A DNA stretch of 64,000 bases, taken from contig NZ_CP080443.1 of the NCBI RefSeq assembly GCF_019613955.1, forward strand, positions 2,837,001 to 2,901,000, read 5' to 3'. The translations under genes and the position numbers were made by a program. Every line of letters starts with the position of its first letter. The first letter of the stretch is position 1. Source of the DNA: Chryseobacterium sp. LJ668 (GTDB taxonomy: Bacteria; Bacteroidota; Bacteroidia; Flavobacteriales; Weeksellaceae). The notes beneath the pieces were generated by a model, which ran no database searches, was not told the origin of the DNA, and saw only the letters and a list, made by a program, of their open reading frames with translations. Of this stretch, positions 36,299 through 46,030 are shown one piece after another.

Positions 36299-37702
36299 AT
36301 GAGTCAATTCGATGTTACCGTAATAGGTTCTGGTCCTGGAGGTTATGTAGCTGCAATTCGTGCTGCACAATTAGGTTTCAAAACAGCAATTATTGAAAAA
36401 TATTCAACTTTAGGCGGAACATGTCTTAACGTTGGATGCATACCCTCAAAAGCACTTCTTGACAGTTCTGAACACTTCGAAAACGCAAAACACAATTTTG
36501 CAGGCCACGGAATCATTATTAATGAGCCTCAGGCAGATATTGCAAGAATGATTGAGCGTAAAAACGAAGTTATTAAGCAAAATACAGACGGAATCAGCTA
36601 TCTGATGAACAAAAACAAAATTACTGTTTTTGAAGGTCTTGGAAGCTTCGAATCTGCTACTCAGGTTAAAGTAACAAAAGCTGACGGTTCTACAGAAACG
36701 ATCGATTCTAAATATACAATCATTGCAACAGGTTCTAAGCCAACATCTTTACCATTCATCACTTTAGATAAAGAAAGAGTGATTACTTCTACGGAAGCTT
36801 TAAATCTTAAGGAAATTCCAAAGCATTTAGTAGTTATCGGTGGTGGGGTTATTGGTCTAGAGTTAGGTTCTGTTTACCTAAGATTAGGAGCTCAAGTAAC
36901 TGTGGTTGAGTTTATGGATAAGATCATTCCTACGATGGATGGAGCTTTAAGCAAGGAATTGACTAAAGTTCTTAAAAAGCAGGGTATGAAATTCATGCTT
37001 TCCACAGCAGTTTCAGCCGTTGAAAGAAATGGTGATACTGTAAAAATTACAGCAAAAGATAAAAAAGGAGAAGAAGTAACCGTTGAAGGAGATTATTGTC
37101 TGGTTTCTGTAGGTAGAAAGCCTTTCACAGATGGTCTTGGATTAGAAAAAGCGGGTGTTGAGCTTGATGAAAGAGGAAGAGTGAAAACTAACGATCACCT
37201 GCAGACTAACGTTGCAAACATCTATGCAATCGGAGACGTCATCAAAGGGGCAATGCTGGCTCACAAAGCTGAAGAAGAAGGTGTTTTTGTAGCTGAAACA
37301 TTGGCCGGACAAAAACCTCACGTTAATTATAACTTGATCCCTGGAGTTGTTTACACTTGGCCTGAAGTTGCCGGAGTTGGTAAAACTGAAGAGCAACTGA
37401 AAGAAGAAGGGCTAGCTTACAAAGTCGGGTCTTTCCCGATGAGAGCTTTGGGAAGAAGCCGTGCAAGCGGTGATGTAGATGGTTTGGTAAAAATCTTAGC
37501 AGACGAAAAAACAGATGAAGTTTTAGGGATGCATATCGTGGGTGCTAGAGCTGCTGATCTTATTGCAGAAGGAGTAATAGCAATGGAGTTCCGTGCAAGC
37601 GCAGAAGATATTGCAAGAAGTTCTCATGCTCACCCAACGTACGCTGAAGCTATCAAAGAAGCTGCATTGGATGCTACGGGAAAAAGACCGATTCATATGT
37701 AG
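36299..37702 (+). CDS. lpdA: Dihydrolipoyl dehydrogenase (E3)
   Basis: The 467-residue flavoprotein carries the FAD motif GSGPGGYVAAIRA near 10-22 and the redox disulfide GGTCLNVGCIPSK with Cys42 and Cys47. The NAD motif VIGGGVIGLELGSVY is in the middle, and the C-terminal SSHAHPTYAEAIKEA supplies the catalytic His-Glu pair. It re-oxidises dihydrolipoamide with NAD in the pyruvate and 2-oxoglutarate dehydrogenase complexes. The length is standard. It is transcribed alone from its own promoter and ends before a T-rich hairpin, so it is separate from E1/E2 genes. Confidence 0.95.
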   Translation: MSQFDVTVIGSGPGGYVAAIRAAQLGFKTAIIEKYSTLGGTCLNVGCIPSKALLDSSEHFENAKHNFAGHGIIINEPQADIARMIERKNEVIKQNTDGISYLMNKNKITVFEGLGSFESATQVKVTKADGSTETIDSKYTIIATGSKPTSLPFITLDKERVITSTEALNLKEIPKHLVVIGGGVIGLELGSVYLRLGAQVTVVEFMDKIIPTMDGALSKELTKVLKKQGMKFMLSTAVSAVERNGDTVKITAKDKKGEEVTVEGDYCLVSVGRKPFTDGLGLEKAGVELDERGRVKTNDHLQTNVANIYAIGDVIKGAMLAHKAEEEGVFVAETLAGQKPHVNYNLIPGVVYTWPEVAGVGKTEEQLKEEGLAYKVGSFPMRALGRSRASGDVDGLVKILADEKTDEVLGMHIVGARAADLIAEGVIAMEFRASAEDIARSSHAHPTYAEAIKEAALDATGKRPIHM

Positions 37703-37736
37703 AATCAATAATAATTTCATCATTTAAAATAGAAGA

Positions 37737-37763
37737 CTGTCATCATTGATGGCAGTTTTTTTT
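37737..37763 (+). terminator. Terminator of lpdA
   Basis: CTGTCAT (37737-37743) pairs with ATGGCAG (37749-37755) with one G-T pair, and is followed by eight T residues. Confidence 0.75.
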
Positions 37764-37844
37764 GGACTAAATAAAAGCCAAATTTCATTAACGCTGAAAC
37801 TCTCAAACTAATTTCCGTACCTTTGCCAACTAAATTTATCATCA

Positions 37845-38669
37845 ATGCAACTCGGGAAAACTCAGACTTTAAAAATTTCAGAAAAAAACAATTCAGGATG
37901 GATGCTGGAATCCGAAACTGGCGAGACCGCTTTTATGTCAAAAGTTTTCATTCGTGAAGAAAAAGAAATTGGCGATGAAATAGAAGTTTTTGTATATCAG
38001 GACGACCATAAACTGAAAGCAACAACAGAAACGCCGTTGGCTGAAGTGGGTGAATTTGCGGTGATGAGCTGTGTGCAGAGTCTTCCGACCGGCGCGTTTA
38101 TGGATTGGGGGATCATCAAAGATCTTTTTATTCCGTACAAACAGCAAAAATCTAAAATCCTTGAAGGGAAAAGATATCTGGTTAATCTTTATGTAGACGA
38201 AGATCTGGACCTGATTACCGGAACGACAAAATTCAAAAGAAATCCCCAGTATGATAATGTACCTTTCCAGAGAGGAGATAAAGTAGAGCTTATCATGATG
38301 AACGAAAGTGAACTTGGATGGAACGTTGTCGTAAACAAAAAATATATCGGATTGATCTATGCTTCTGATGTTTATAAAAAATTATATCCTCTATCTGAAG
38401 AGGAAGGTTACATCAAAGCCATCCGGGAAGATGGTAAAATAGATGTCTCGCTTCAGCCGGAAGGTTTTGAAAATATCGATGAATTTAAGCAGAAAATTCT
38501 AAACAAATTAGAAGAAAATTTTGGTTTGCTGCATCTGTCAGACAAATCTTCTCCCGAAGAGATAAAAAGTGAACTCCAGATGAGCAAAAAGAATTTTAAA
38601 AAAGCTCTTGGTGGTTTATATAAGGATAAAATCGTTGATATTTTAGATGATAAAATCAAACTTGTATAA
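37845..38669 (+). CDS. cvfB: S1 RNA-binding protein of the CvfB family
   Basis: The 274-residue protein has consecutive S1-like beta-barrel segments. The clear parts are VMSCVQSLPTGAFMDWGIIKDLFIPY, RGDKVELIMMNESELGWNVVVNKKYIGLIYASDVY and EGYIKAIREDGKIDVSL, then a C-terminal winged-helix region (SPEEIKSELQMSKKNFKKALGGLYKDKIV). This is the layout of CvfB/YitL, an RNA-binding regulator of virulence and stress in Gram-positives with wide bacterial distribution. It is monocistronic, with a TACCTTTG box at 37818-37825 and a hairpin after the stop. Confidence 0.87.
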   Translation: MQLGKTQTLKISEKNNSGWMLESETGETAFMSKVFIREEKEIGDEIEVFVYQDDHKLKATTETPLAEVGEFAVMSCVQSLPTGAFMDWGIIKDLFIPYKQQKSKILEGKRYLVNLYVDEDLDLITGTTKFKRNPQYDNVPFQRGDKVELIMMNESELGWNVVVNKKYIGLIYASDVYKKLYPLSEEEGYIKAIREDGKIDVSLQPEGFENIDEFKQKILNKLEENFGLLHLSDKSSPEEIKSELQMSKKNFKKALGGLYKDKIVDILDDKIKLV

Positions 38670-38693
38670 AGTCTGCTCTTAAAAATAATATTG

Positions 38694-38724
38694 AAGTCTG
38701 AACATTTGTTCAGACTTTTTTTAT
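38694..38724 (+). terminator. Terminator after cvfB
   Basis: AAGTCTGAACA (38694-38704) and TGTTCAGACTT (38707-38717) are perfect complements, followed by a T-run. The functional loop must open a few of the innermost pairs. Confidence 0.8.
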
Positions 38725-38755
38725 GATAATAATCACAGAAAACTACTTAATTATT

Positions 38756-38780
38756 TTGTTTAACAATTTTGTCAAAACAA
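38756..38780. promoter_or_regulatory. TetR operator copy 1
   Basis: A 25-bp element begins TTGTTTAACAA and ends GTCAAAACAA, forming an imperfect palindrome. It overlaps the -33 TTG of the TetR promoter and matches copy 2 at 22 of 25 bases, 50 bases apart. Confidence 0.7.
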
Positions 38781-38798
38781 ATGTTTGATATATATTTG
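38769..38798 (+). promoter_or_regulatory. Canonical Bacteroidota promoter of the TetR-efflux operon
   Basis: TTG (38769-38771), exactly 19 bases, then TATATTTG (38791-38798). It lies between the two operator copies, so repressor binding at either would block initiation. Confidence 0.8.
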
Positions 38799-38805
38799 CA
38801 CAAAA

Positions 38806-38830
38806 TTGTTTAACAAAAATGTCAAAACAA
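38806..38830. promoter_or_regulatory. TetR operator copy 2, overlapping the start codon
   Basis: A 25-bp element starts TTGTTTAACAA and ends GTCAAAACAA. It matches copy 1 except for three central bases (AAA instead of TTT), and the start codon at 38819-38821 lies inside it. Confidence 0.7.
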
Positions 38831-39412
38831 GAAAAAAAAGATCAAACACAGGAATTAATAAAAGAAACTGCGAAAAATTTATTCTTTGTACAGGGGAAAT
38901 TTAATGCAACTACACAGGAGATTGCAGACGAAGCGGGTGTCAACCGTACTTTAATCAACTATTATTTCAGATCAAGAGACAATCTGATTCAAATTATTTT
39001 TGATGATGCTCATCGCGTAGAAAAAGAAAAATCTGAAATCATTATGAATTCTGATCTGCCTTTCAAAGAAAAAATAGCCAATTTTATCGACGGAAGCTTA
39101 TCGACAAGTCTCCAATACCCTTATCTGGAAACCTACATCGTTTCACAGATCAACAAAGGGAGCTGCCACAAAAAAGATGTGGAAGAGGAAGAGCTGAAAA
39201 AATTATACAAAGATATTGAGCGAGAGATGCAGTTAGGAAATATTGAACTAATGGCTCCGGTGCAGTTTCTTCTCAATATGGTTTCGCTTTTAGTATTTCC
39301 AAGTGCGGTTCGTCCGTTATTTTTAGAAAATTTAATGATCACAGATAAAGAATTTGATCAGATCATTTCAGAAAGAAAAGATATTATACTAAACATGCTT
39401 TTTAAGAAATAA
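38819..39412 (+). CDS. TetR/AcrR family transcriptional regulator
   Basis: The 197-residue protein has an N-terminal helix-turn-helix (TTQEIADEAGVNRTLINYYFRSRDNLIQII, about 31-60) typical of TetR repressors, and a helical ligand-binding C-terminal domain. Two near-identical 25-bp operators bracket its own promoter, and one even covers its ATG, so it is almost certainly autoregulated. It lies 93 bases before a TolC-HlyD-RND set on the same strand, which it probably controls through read-through. The inducer is unknown. Confidence 0.88.
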   Translation: MSKQEKKDQTQELIKETAKNLFFVQGKFNATTQEIADEAGVNRTLINYYFRSRDNLIQIIFDDAHRVEKEKSEIIMNSDLPFKEKIANFIDGSLSTSLQYPYLETYIVSQINKGSCHKKDVEEEELKKLYKDIEREMQLGNIELMAPVQFLLNMVSLLVFPSAVRPLFLENLMITDKEFDQIISERKDIILNMLFKK

Positions 39413-39505
39413 TTAAGACTTGTTAAAGTAATTACTAAAATGAATCGTTCTTTAAGAATGATACATAAGAATCAAACTATTAAAAAATAAACGAAGTAAC
39501 AAATT

Positions 39506-40864
39506 ATGGATAGAAAACGTATAACTGCAAAAAAACTAAGATTTGGGGTAGTTGCAGCATTTATGATTTCCGGTTTTTTACAGGCTCAGCAAAGCTTTAC
39601 GGTAGAACAGAGTTTAGACTATGCTATTGCAAACAATGTCAATGTAAAAAAGGCGAAAATAGATCAGCTAAAAGCTTCCCAGAAGGTGAAAGAAACTACG
39701 GGAATCGGGCTCCCTCAGATTGATGGACAAGCAAAATACAACTATTATTTGAAGACACCTGTGATGTTGATTGACGCAAGTGTATTTGATCCGAATGTTC
39801 CAGCTGGCTCAATCCAAGAGTTTCCGCAGGGATTAAAACACAATACAAATGCTGGATTAACACTAACACAAATTCTTTTTAATGGTTCATATTTGGTAGG
39901 TTTAAAGTCTGCAAAAGCGTATAAGGAAACTGCAGCTCTTACAAGAGAAAAAACTGAAATAAGTGTAAAAGAAGGAATTATGATGGCATATGCAGCCGTC
40001 ATCGTCACTGATGAAAACATTAACACTTTAGAAGAAAACATAAAAGTCGCCGAAAAAACGCTGCATGATACTAAAGAGACATATAAAGTTGGTTTGACGG
40101 AAGAACAAAACGTAGAGCAGCTGGAATACAGCTATAAAAATCTGCAGACCAATAGAGATAACCTGAAGAGAACGAGAACAAAGCTTTTGATGACACTAAA
40201 ATATCTAATGGGTTATCCTTTGGATCAAGATATTGAACTTGCCACAACAATTGATCAAATGATTGAAAAGAATCAGGTTTTGGTAGATCAAAGTGCAAAT
40301 TTAGATCTAAGTAATCATATAGATATAAGATTGAGAAACAACGCCCTTAAGGTTTCAGAATTGCAATTGAGATATCAAAAATCAAAATCTTTACCGTCAT
40401 TATCAGGTTTTGCAAATTATGGTATTAATACAGGAAGTAACCAGTTTAATATTTTCAATACACAAACAAAATGGTTTGGTTCATCTATTTTAGGGTTGCA
40501 ATTAGATGTCCCTATTTTCAGCGGATTGCAGAGACATTGGCAAACGCAGCAAGCCAAGCTTGACGTGCAAAAAGCCCAGCTGGATAGAGAAGATACAGAA
40601 AAAAGTATTAAAAGAGATTATTACGAAAGATCTGTAGAATACAATAATGCCTTTGAAAGCTATAAAACAGCACAGGACCTGATCAAATTGTCTTCAAATA
40701 TTTATCGCAAAGAACAGATAAAATTCAAAGAAGGTCTGGGAAGCAGTTTCGATTTGCAAAACAGTGAATCGCAATTATATAATTCTCAGTCTCAGCTTTA
40801 TGAATCTGCAATTAATTTAATTCAGACCAAAGTTGCTCTTGATAAATCAAAAGGTGAACTATAG
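39506..40864 (+). CDS. TolC family outer membrane efflux protein
   Basis: The 452-residue protein has a signal peptide ending near LQAQ (residue ~28). After it come two long helical hairpin regions (KKAKIDQLKASQKVKE..., SLRN/ALKVSELQLRYQKSKSLPSLSGF) separated by beta strands, the OEP/TolC repeat architecture. It would form the trimeric outer membrane channel of a tripartite pump. It is the first of three genes of a complete efflux system (channel, adaptor, pump), 93 bases after the TetR gene and 48 before the adaptor. Confidence 0.9.
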   Translation: MDRKRITAKKLRFGVVAAFMISGFLQAQQSFTVEQSLDYAIANNVNVKKAKIDQLKASQKVKETTGIGLPQIDGQAKYNYYLKTPVMLIDASVFDPNVPAGSIQEFPQGLKHNTNAGLTLTQILFNGSYLVGLKSAKAYKETAALTREKTEISVKEGIMMAYAAVIVTDENINTLEENIKVAEKTLHDTKETYKVGLTEEQNVEQLEYSYKNLQTNRDNLKRTRTKLLMTLKYLMGYPLDQDIELATTIDQMIEKNQVLVDQSANLDLSNHIDIRLRNNALKVSELQLRYQKSKSLPSLSGFANYGINTGSNQFNIFNTQTKWFGSSILGLQLDVPIFSGLQRHWQTQQAKLDVQKAQLDREDTEKSIKRDYYERSVEYNNAFESYKTAQDLIKLSSNIYRKEQIKFKEGLGSSFDLQNSESQLYNSQSQLYESAINLIQTKVALDKSKGEL

Positions 40865-40912
40865 ATATTGTTATTCTAATCTTTAAATCATTCAAATAAA
40901 ATAATATTCCAC

Positions 40913-42166
40913 ATGAAAAAAATATTCCTTCCATTAGCATTAATTCTTACTCTTGCAGCCTGCAAAAAAGAAAGTGCTACACAAGATAAAACTCTAGAAG
41001 CTCTTATAAAAACCAAAGATGTAAAAGGACTGCAAGCATACAAAGATCGCCAGAAAGCTAAAATGGACAGTCTCAACAATATCATGTCTGAGGTAGATAA
41101 AAATCTTACGGCATTAGGAGTAAGTCAAACATTAGGATATGTTTCTGTACAAAAATTAGAGTTAAATTCATTTGCCCATAATGTTGAGATACAGGGAAGT
41201 GTTACAACAGATCAGGATGTGAATGTACAGGCCCAGTTCAACGGAACATTAACGCTTTATGTAAAAGAGGGTCAGAGAGTAAATAAAGGTCAGGTATTAG
41301 GCAGAATTGCAGATGGAGGTCTTAATGACCAGCACAAACAGGCTTTAATTCAGGTTTCTGCATCCAATGCACAGCTTCAGCAAGTAAAATCTCAGGCTAA
41401 TTTATCAAGAATTACTTTTGAAAAGCAAAGTGCACTTTGGAAACAAAAAATCGGTTCAGAATTCCAGTATCTTCAGGCTAAAACCAATTATGAATCTGCC
41501 CAGAAGCAAATTTCAGCTGCGCAAAGTCAGGTCGCTGCCACGCAAAAAGCTGCAGATGCAATAAGAGCCAACTTAATTAAAACAACAATTGTTGCCCCTT
41601 TCAGCGGGGTGATCGATAAAGTAATAACGCAAAACGGGCAGGCTGTTTCTGCCGGACCGGCAACTGATATTGTTAAACTAATTAGCCTGGGAGTGATGCG
41701 TGTGGAAGCTAAAGTTCCTGAAACTTATCTGGCAAAAGTAAAACCGGGAACAGGGGTAGAAATTAATTTCCCAGCTCTTAATAAATCTGTGAAATCAAGC
41801 ATAAGATTGGTTGGAAACTATATTGATCCTGCAACAAGAACCTTCCTGATTCAGATTCCTGTTTCAAATGATGGGGGGTATATAAAACCAAATTTATTGG
41901 CGCAGATAAAAATTCAGGATTATGTAAATCCTTCTGCATTACAGATTCCGGGTCAGTATATTTATGAAGACGCAGCGCATAAAAGCTATGTTTTTGTGGC
42001 GACAAACATCAAAGGAGAAAACGCAGTTGCCAAAAAAGTTTATGTAGAAACCGGAGAAAAGTCTGAAAATAATGTAGAAATTACAAGAGGTCTTAAAGCC
42101 GGAGATACGGTGATTACTGACGGTTCTAAAAATCTTACAGAAGGACAGAAAATTAAAATTTCTTAA
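40913..42166 (+). CDS. RND efflux periplasmic adaptor lipoprotein
   Basis: The 417-residue protein starts with a lipoprotein signal whose lipobox ends LAAC (Cys17), so it is lipid-anchored. A HlyD/AcrA fold follows: lipoyl half-motifs around GTLTLYVKEGQRVNKGQVLGRI and LIKTTIVAPFSGVIDKV, a helical hairpin between them (about 155-205), and beta-barrel and membrane-proximal domains after. It joins the TolC channel to the RND pump. Its position between those two genes (48 and 28 bases) fits this role. Confidence 0.9.
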   Translation: MKKIFLPLALILTLAACKKESATQDKTLEALIKTKDVKGLQAYKDRQKAKMDSLNNIMSEVDKNLTALGVSQTLGYVSVQKLELNSFAHNVEIQGSVTTDQDVNVQAQFNGTLTLYVKEGQRVNKGQVLGRIADGGLNDQHKQALIQVSASNAQLQQVKSQANLSRITFEKQSALWKQKIGSEFQYLQAKTNYESAQKQISAAQSQVAATQKAADAIRANLIKTTIVAPFSGVIDKVITQNGQAVSAGPATDIVKLISLGVMRVEAKVPETYLAKVKPGTGVEINFPALNKSVKSSIRLVGNYIDPATRTFLIQIPVSNDGGYIKPNLLAQIKIQDYVNPSALQIPGQYIYEDAAHKSYVFVATNIKGENAVAKKVYVETGEKSENNVEITRGLKAGDTVITDGSKNLTEGQKIKIS

Positions 42167-42194
42167 TTAAACTCATTGAAATAAATAAACAATT

Positions 42195-45100
42195 ATGGGC
42201 GAAAATAAGCACCACGAAAAAGAATCTTTCTTTTCAAGCTGGGCGGTAGACAATAGAACCACAGTATACGTACTTACATTTATCATTGTGATTCTTGGGA
42301 TCTTTGCTTACACTTCTATGCCAAGAGAAAGCTTTCCGGAAGTGGTAGAAAATAAGATATATATTTCTTCAGTGTACCCGGGGAACTCAGCAGAAGATGT
42401 TGAAAAGCTGATCACTAAAGAACTTGAAGATAAGTTTAAAAATGTTTCGGGAGTAGATAAAGTGACTTCAAATTCCTTTCAGGATTACTGTCTGATTACA
42501 GTTGAATTTGAAGAAAAAGTAGCTTTAGCCGAAGCGAAGCAAAGAATTAAAGACAAAGTAGATGAGGCAAAAGGAGATCAGGACTGGCCGACAGTAGACT
42601 CTGGTTCTAAAGTAGAACCTAGTGTTTTTGATCTTAATATTTCTGAGGAAATGCCGATCTTAAATGTAAATTTAAAAGGAAATTATCCAAAATTTACGCT
42701 TAGACAATATGCAGATGACATCAAAGACGATCTTGAAGATATTCCTGAAGTAAAGGAAGCAACAGTTTTGGGAGTAGATGACAATGAAGTGGAAGTTGCG
42801 CTGGATATCTTTAAAATGAATGCCGCAGGAGTAAGTTTTGATCAGGTGATTACTTCTATCAAAAATGAGAACATTACCATTTCCGGGGGAAATCTTGTTA
42901 CCGAAGGAAACCGTGAAAATGTCAGAATCAAAGGTCAGATTTCAGATCCGGCAGATATCAATAATTTCGTCATAAAACCAGGTGTAAGAATCATGGATAT
43001 TGCGAAAGTGGAATTTAAAGAAAAAGAAAAAACTACCTACGCAAGAGAATCCGGAGAAGATGTAGTCATGATCAATTTGAAGAAAAGATCGGGTACTAAC
43101 ATGATTGCAGCGATAGAGCAGGCAAAAGAAAAAATTAAAAAAGCACAGGAAACGTATATTCCGAAAGATATTGATATTTCTTTAACATCTGACCAATCTA
43201 CAGATGTTGAGCATCAGGTAAACGAATTGGCAAACCACATTCTGATCGGTATTCTTTTGGTAATGTGTGTGTTGAGTTTCTCGATGGGGCTTAAAAATGC
43301 ATTATTTGTGGGTACAGCAATTCCGCTTTCCATGTTGATTGCCTTTGCGATATTAAGTGCTTTTGGAGTCACCTTAAATACCATGGTGCTTTTCGCAATG
43401 GTAATGGGACTCGGTATGCTCGTAGATGATGGTATTGTAGTTGTAGACAACGTTTACGCTAACATGGAAAAAGGCTACAAACGTAGAGAAGCTTCTAAAT
43501 TTGGGATCGGAGAGATCGCTTTTCCGGTTATTACTTCCACTTTAACTACCGTTTGTGCATTCTTACCGATGTTGATGTGGCCCGGAATTATGGGAAAATT
43601 CATGAAATATTTCCCGATTACGATTTCTGTAACCTTAATGGCTTCATTATTTGTGGCGTTGATTATTAACGCTTCCATGACAGCAGGAGGAATGACATTA
43701 GATAATAAAAACCTTACCGGTTCTCAGGCTAAAAAATACACCCTTATCTTTGCAATTCTGGCAGTAGTTTTTGGAGCATTAAGATTAATTACAGGGGTAG
43801 AGTTTTTCCTGGCAATCGTAACACTTTCTGTATTGGCCATTGCAGCGATATGGCTGTATAAAGGATTTTTTCATGACAGAATTGAGCATTTCCAATATAC
43901 TTTCTTTCCGAATCTTGCTAAAAGATATCAGAAATTTTTAAAAAATCTATTGCAGGGTAAAAAACCGAGATATTGGTTCTTAGGCGTTATTGGAGTGCTT
44001 ATTTTCTCATTCATTCTGTATGGAATGATGATGGGAATCGGACGTTCAAAAGTCCTTTTCTTCCCTGAAAATATTCCTAAACAGGTGATTGTTTATATGG
44101 AATATCCTCAAGGAACAGATATTGCCAAGACAAATACGGCTACAAAACAGGTTGAAGCAAGGATTTTAAATGTTTTAAAGCAATATAAGGACGAGAAAAC
44201 CGGAGAAAACTTTCTTGCAGAATCAATGGTAACCCAAGTAGGTAAAGGTGCGATCAATCCACAGGTTGATGCAGGTTCTGAAGCAGATACGCCATTTAAA
44301 TCAAAAACGACAATCACGTTCGTAGAATTTGCAAAACGTAGGGGTATTGATACAGGTGAAGTAATGGAACAGATCCGAAAAGCAGTTCCAAATATTCCCG
44401 GGTTTACGTTTACCGTTGAAAAAGATGCCAACGGTCCGCCAGTAGGTTATCCTGTTTCAATTGAACTTAGAGGAGACGATTATGATCAATTGTTGACTGA
44501 AGCTCACAATATGATCACGTATATAAACAAGCAGGGAATTTCAGGAATCGAAAAACTGCAGTCAGACATCAATAAGGAAAGTCCGGAGCTGATTATAGAT
44601 ATCGATAGAGAGGCAGCAGGAAACATGGGAGTTTCGACGGCTTATACAGGGATTACACTTCGTAGAGCTCTATTCGGACAGGATATTTCTACCTTCAAAG
44701 ATGTTAAAGATGATTATGATATTTCAGTAAGATTACAACAGGATCAAAGAAGAAATACGAGCTTGCTGTTTAATCAGCCGATTACGCTGCAAGGACAGAG
44801 CGGTCCTGTTCTGGTTCCGATGTCTACGTTCTCTACCATGAAGGAAGAAACAACTTTCAATAAAATCAAGAGAAAAGATAATACAAGAACTATTATGGTT
44901 TACTCTAACGTATTGAAAGACTATAATGCCAATGAGATCGTTCAGAAAATTCAGGAATCATTGAAAAACTATAAGACTCCGGAAGGGATTACCTATAGTT
45001 TTGGCGGAGAGCAGGAAGAGCAGGGCAAGAATATGAATTTCCTTTTATTTGCATTATTCCTGGCAATGGCATTGGTAACATCCATTATTGTATTCCAGTT

Positions 45101-45767
45101 TAACTCACTTTCAAAAACTTTGATCATTATGACTACGATTTTCTTAAGTTTTGCAGGAGTGTTTTTAGGACTGTCAATTTTCGGGATGGACTTTGTAATT
45201 CTGATGACGATGATGGGAATCATTTCGTTAGCCGGAGTTGTAGTGAAGAACGGTATCGTATTGATGGACTTCTTTGTTCTTAAACTCGACGAACTGGTGT
45301 ATAAAAAAGGTGTTGAAACTCACGATGACCTTGAGCTTGAAGAAGTAAAAGAAGTCATCATCGAATCCGGAAAAGAACGTCTGAGACCGGTGTTGCTGAC
45401 TGCTACAACAGCGATCTTGGGTCTGATTCCGTTAGCAATCGGTTTAAACTTCGATATATTTTCTTTCCTTACCACATTGAATCCTCATTTTTCATTAGGG
45501 GGCGACAACGTAATGTTCTGGGGACCATTGGCATGGACGATTATTTTCGGACTATCATTTGCTACTTTCCTTACCTTGATCATCGTTCCGGTAATGTTCT
45601 ACATTATCTCAAAACGTAAAATCAACAGAAGAAAAAAGTTTGTTGCAAAACATGCGCATGATGCAGAAGATGAAGCTGAAGAGCAGGAAAGATTGAAGAA
45701 GCTGTATCCTCAGGAATTTGAAGAATATCACAAGAAAAATGATGATAATTTAGGTCTGGAATCATAA
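42195..45767 (+). CDS. RND family efflux pump permease
   Basis: The 1190-residue inner membrane protein belongs to the AcrB-like RND superfamily. It has the TM1 start (TVYVLTFIIVILGIFAYTSMPRESFPEV), the helix-4 motif FAMVMGLGMLVDDGIVVVDN with adjacent Asp residues that carry protons, and SLAGVVVKNGIVLMDFF in the second half. It is longer than AcrB (~1050) because of extra hydrophobic segments and a linker around 505-590, between the two repeat halves. It expels small toxic molecules with proton motive force. The substrate cannot be read. It ends the operon before a strong terminator. Confidence 0.92.
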   Translation: MGENKHHEKESFFSSWAVDNRTTVYVLTFIIVILGIFAYTSMPRESFPEVVENKIYISSVYPGNSAEDVEKLITKELEDKFKNVSGVDKVTSNSFQDYCLITVEFEEKVALAEAKQRIKDKVDEAKGDQDWPTVDSGSKVEPSVFDLNISEEMPILNVNLKGNYPKFTLRQYADDIKDDLEDIPEVKEATVLGVDDNEVEVALDIFKMNAAGVSFDQVITSIKNENITISGGNLVTEGNRENVRIKGQISDPADINNFVIKPGVRIMDIAKVEFKEKEKTTYARESGEDVVMINLKKRSGTNMIAAIEQAKEKIKKAQETYIPKDIDISLTSDQSTDVEHQVNELANHILIGILLVMCVLSFSMGLKNALFVGTAIPLSMLIAFAILSAFGVTLNTMVLFAMVMGLGMLVDDGIVVVDNVYANMEKGYKRREASKFGIGEIAFPVITSTLTTVCAFLPMLMWPGIMGKFMKYFPITISVTLMASLFVALIINASMTAGGMTLDNKNLTGSQAKKYTLIFAILAVVFGALRLITGVEFFLAIVTLSVLAIAAIWLYKGFFHDRIEHFQYTFFPNLAKRYQKFLKNLLQGKKPRYWFLGVIGVLIFSFILYGMMMGIGRSKVLFFPENIPKQVIVYMEYPQGTDIAKTNTATKQVEARILNVLKQYKDEKTGENFLAESMVTQVGKGAINPQVDAGSEADTPFKSKTTITFVEFAKRRGIDTGEVMEQIRKAVPNIPGFTFTVEKDANGPPVGYPVSIELRGDDYDQLLTEAHNMITYINKQGISGIEKLQSDINKESPELIIDIDREAAGNMGVSTAYTGITLRRALFGQDISTFKDVKDDYDISVRLQQDQRRNTSLLFNQPITLQGQSGPVLVPMSTFSTMKEETTFNKIKRKDNTRTIMVYSNVLKDYNANEIVQKIQESLKNYKTPEGITYSFGGEQEEQGKNMNFLLFALFLAMALVTSIIVFQFNSLSKTLIIMTTIFLSFAGVFLGLSIFGMDFVILMTMMGIISLAGVVVKNGIVLMDFFVLKLDELVYKKGVETHDDLELEEVKEVIIESGKERLRPVLLTATTAILGLIPLAIGLNFDIFSFLTTLNPHFSLGGDNVMFWGPLAWTIIFGLSFATFLTLIIVPVMFYIISKRKINRRKKFVAKHAHDAEDEAEEQERLKKLYPQEFEEYHKKNDDNLGLES

Positions 45768-45792
45768 ATTTATACTATCAATATTAACCTGA

Positions 45793-45826
45793 AAAACCGT
45801 ATCGCTCTTGATACGGTTTTTTTATT
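45793..45826 (+). terminator. Terminator of the RND efflux operon
   Basis: AAAACCGTATC (45793-45803) pairs perfectly with GATACGGTTTT (45810-45820) around a 6-base loop, followed by T residues. Confidence 0.9.
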
Positions 45827-45839
45827 TAAGGTTTTTTAC

Positions 45840-46030
45840 GTATCATAATGATCATGCATAGATTTTTCGGGTGGTAAATTGAGTGAAAATGCACGATACA
45901 AACTGAAAGTATAAATTATTATTTGTGCAAAATATTTAAAAATAAATTGTTTAAATAATGAATTTTGTAATTTTATATAAATTATAGTATGATATATACA
46001 TATATTTAACATTTTTTAAAGGTTAGATAT
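45840..46030. other. Very AT-rich intergenic segment before the peptide gene
   Basis: From about 45900 to 46030 the DNA is strikingly A+T-rich and more so than the surrounding genes. No gene, terminator or promoter with a good -33/-7 pair is recognised. It is the left border region of the RiPP-like remnant that follows. Confidence 0.5.
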
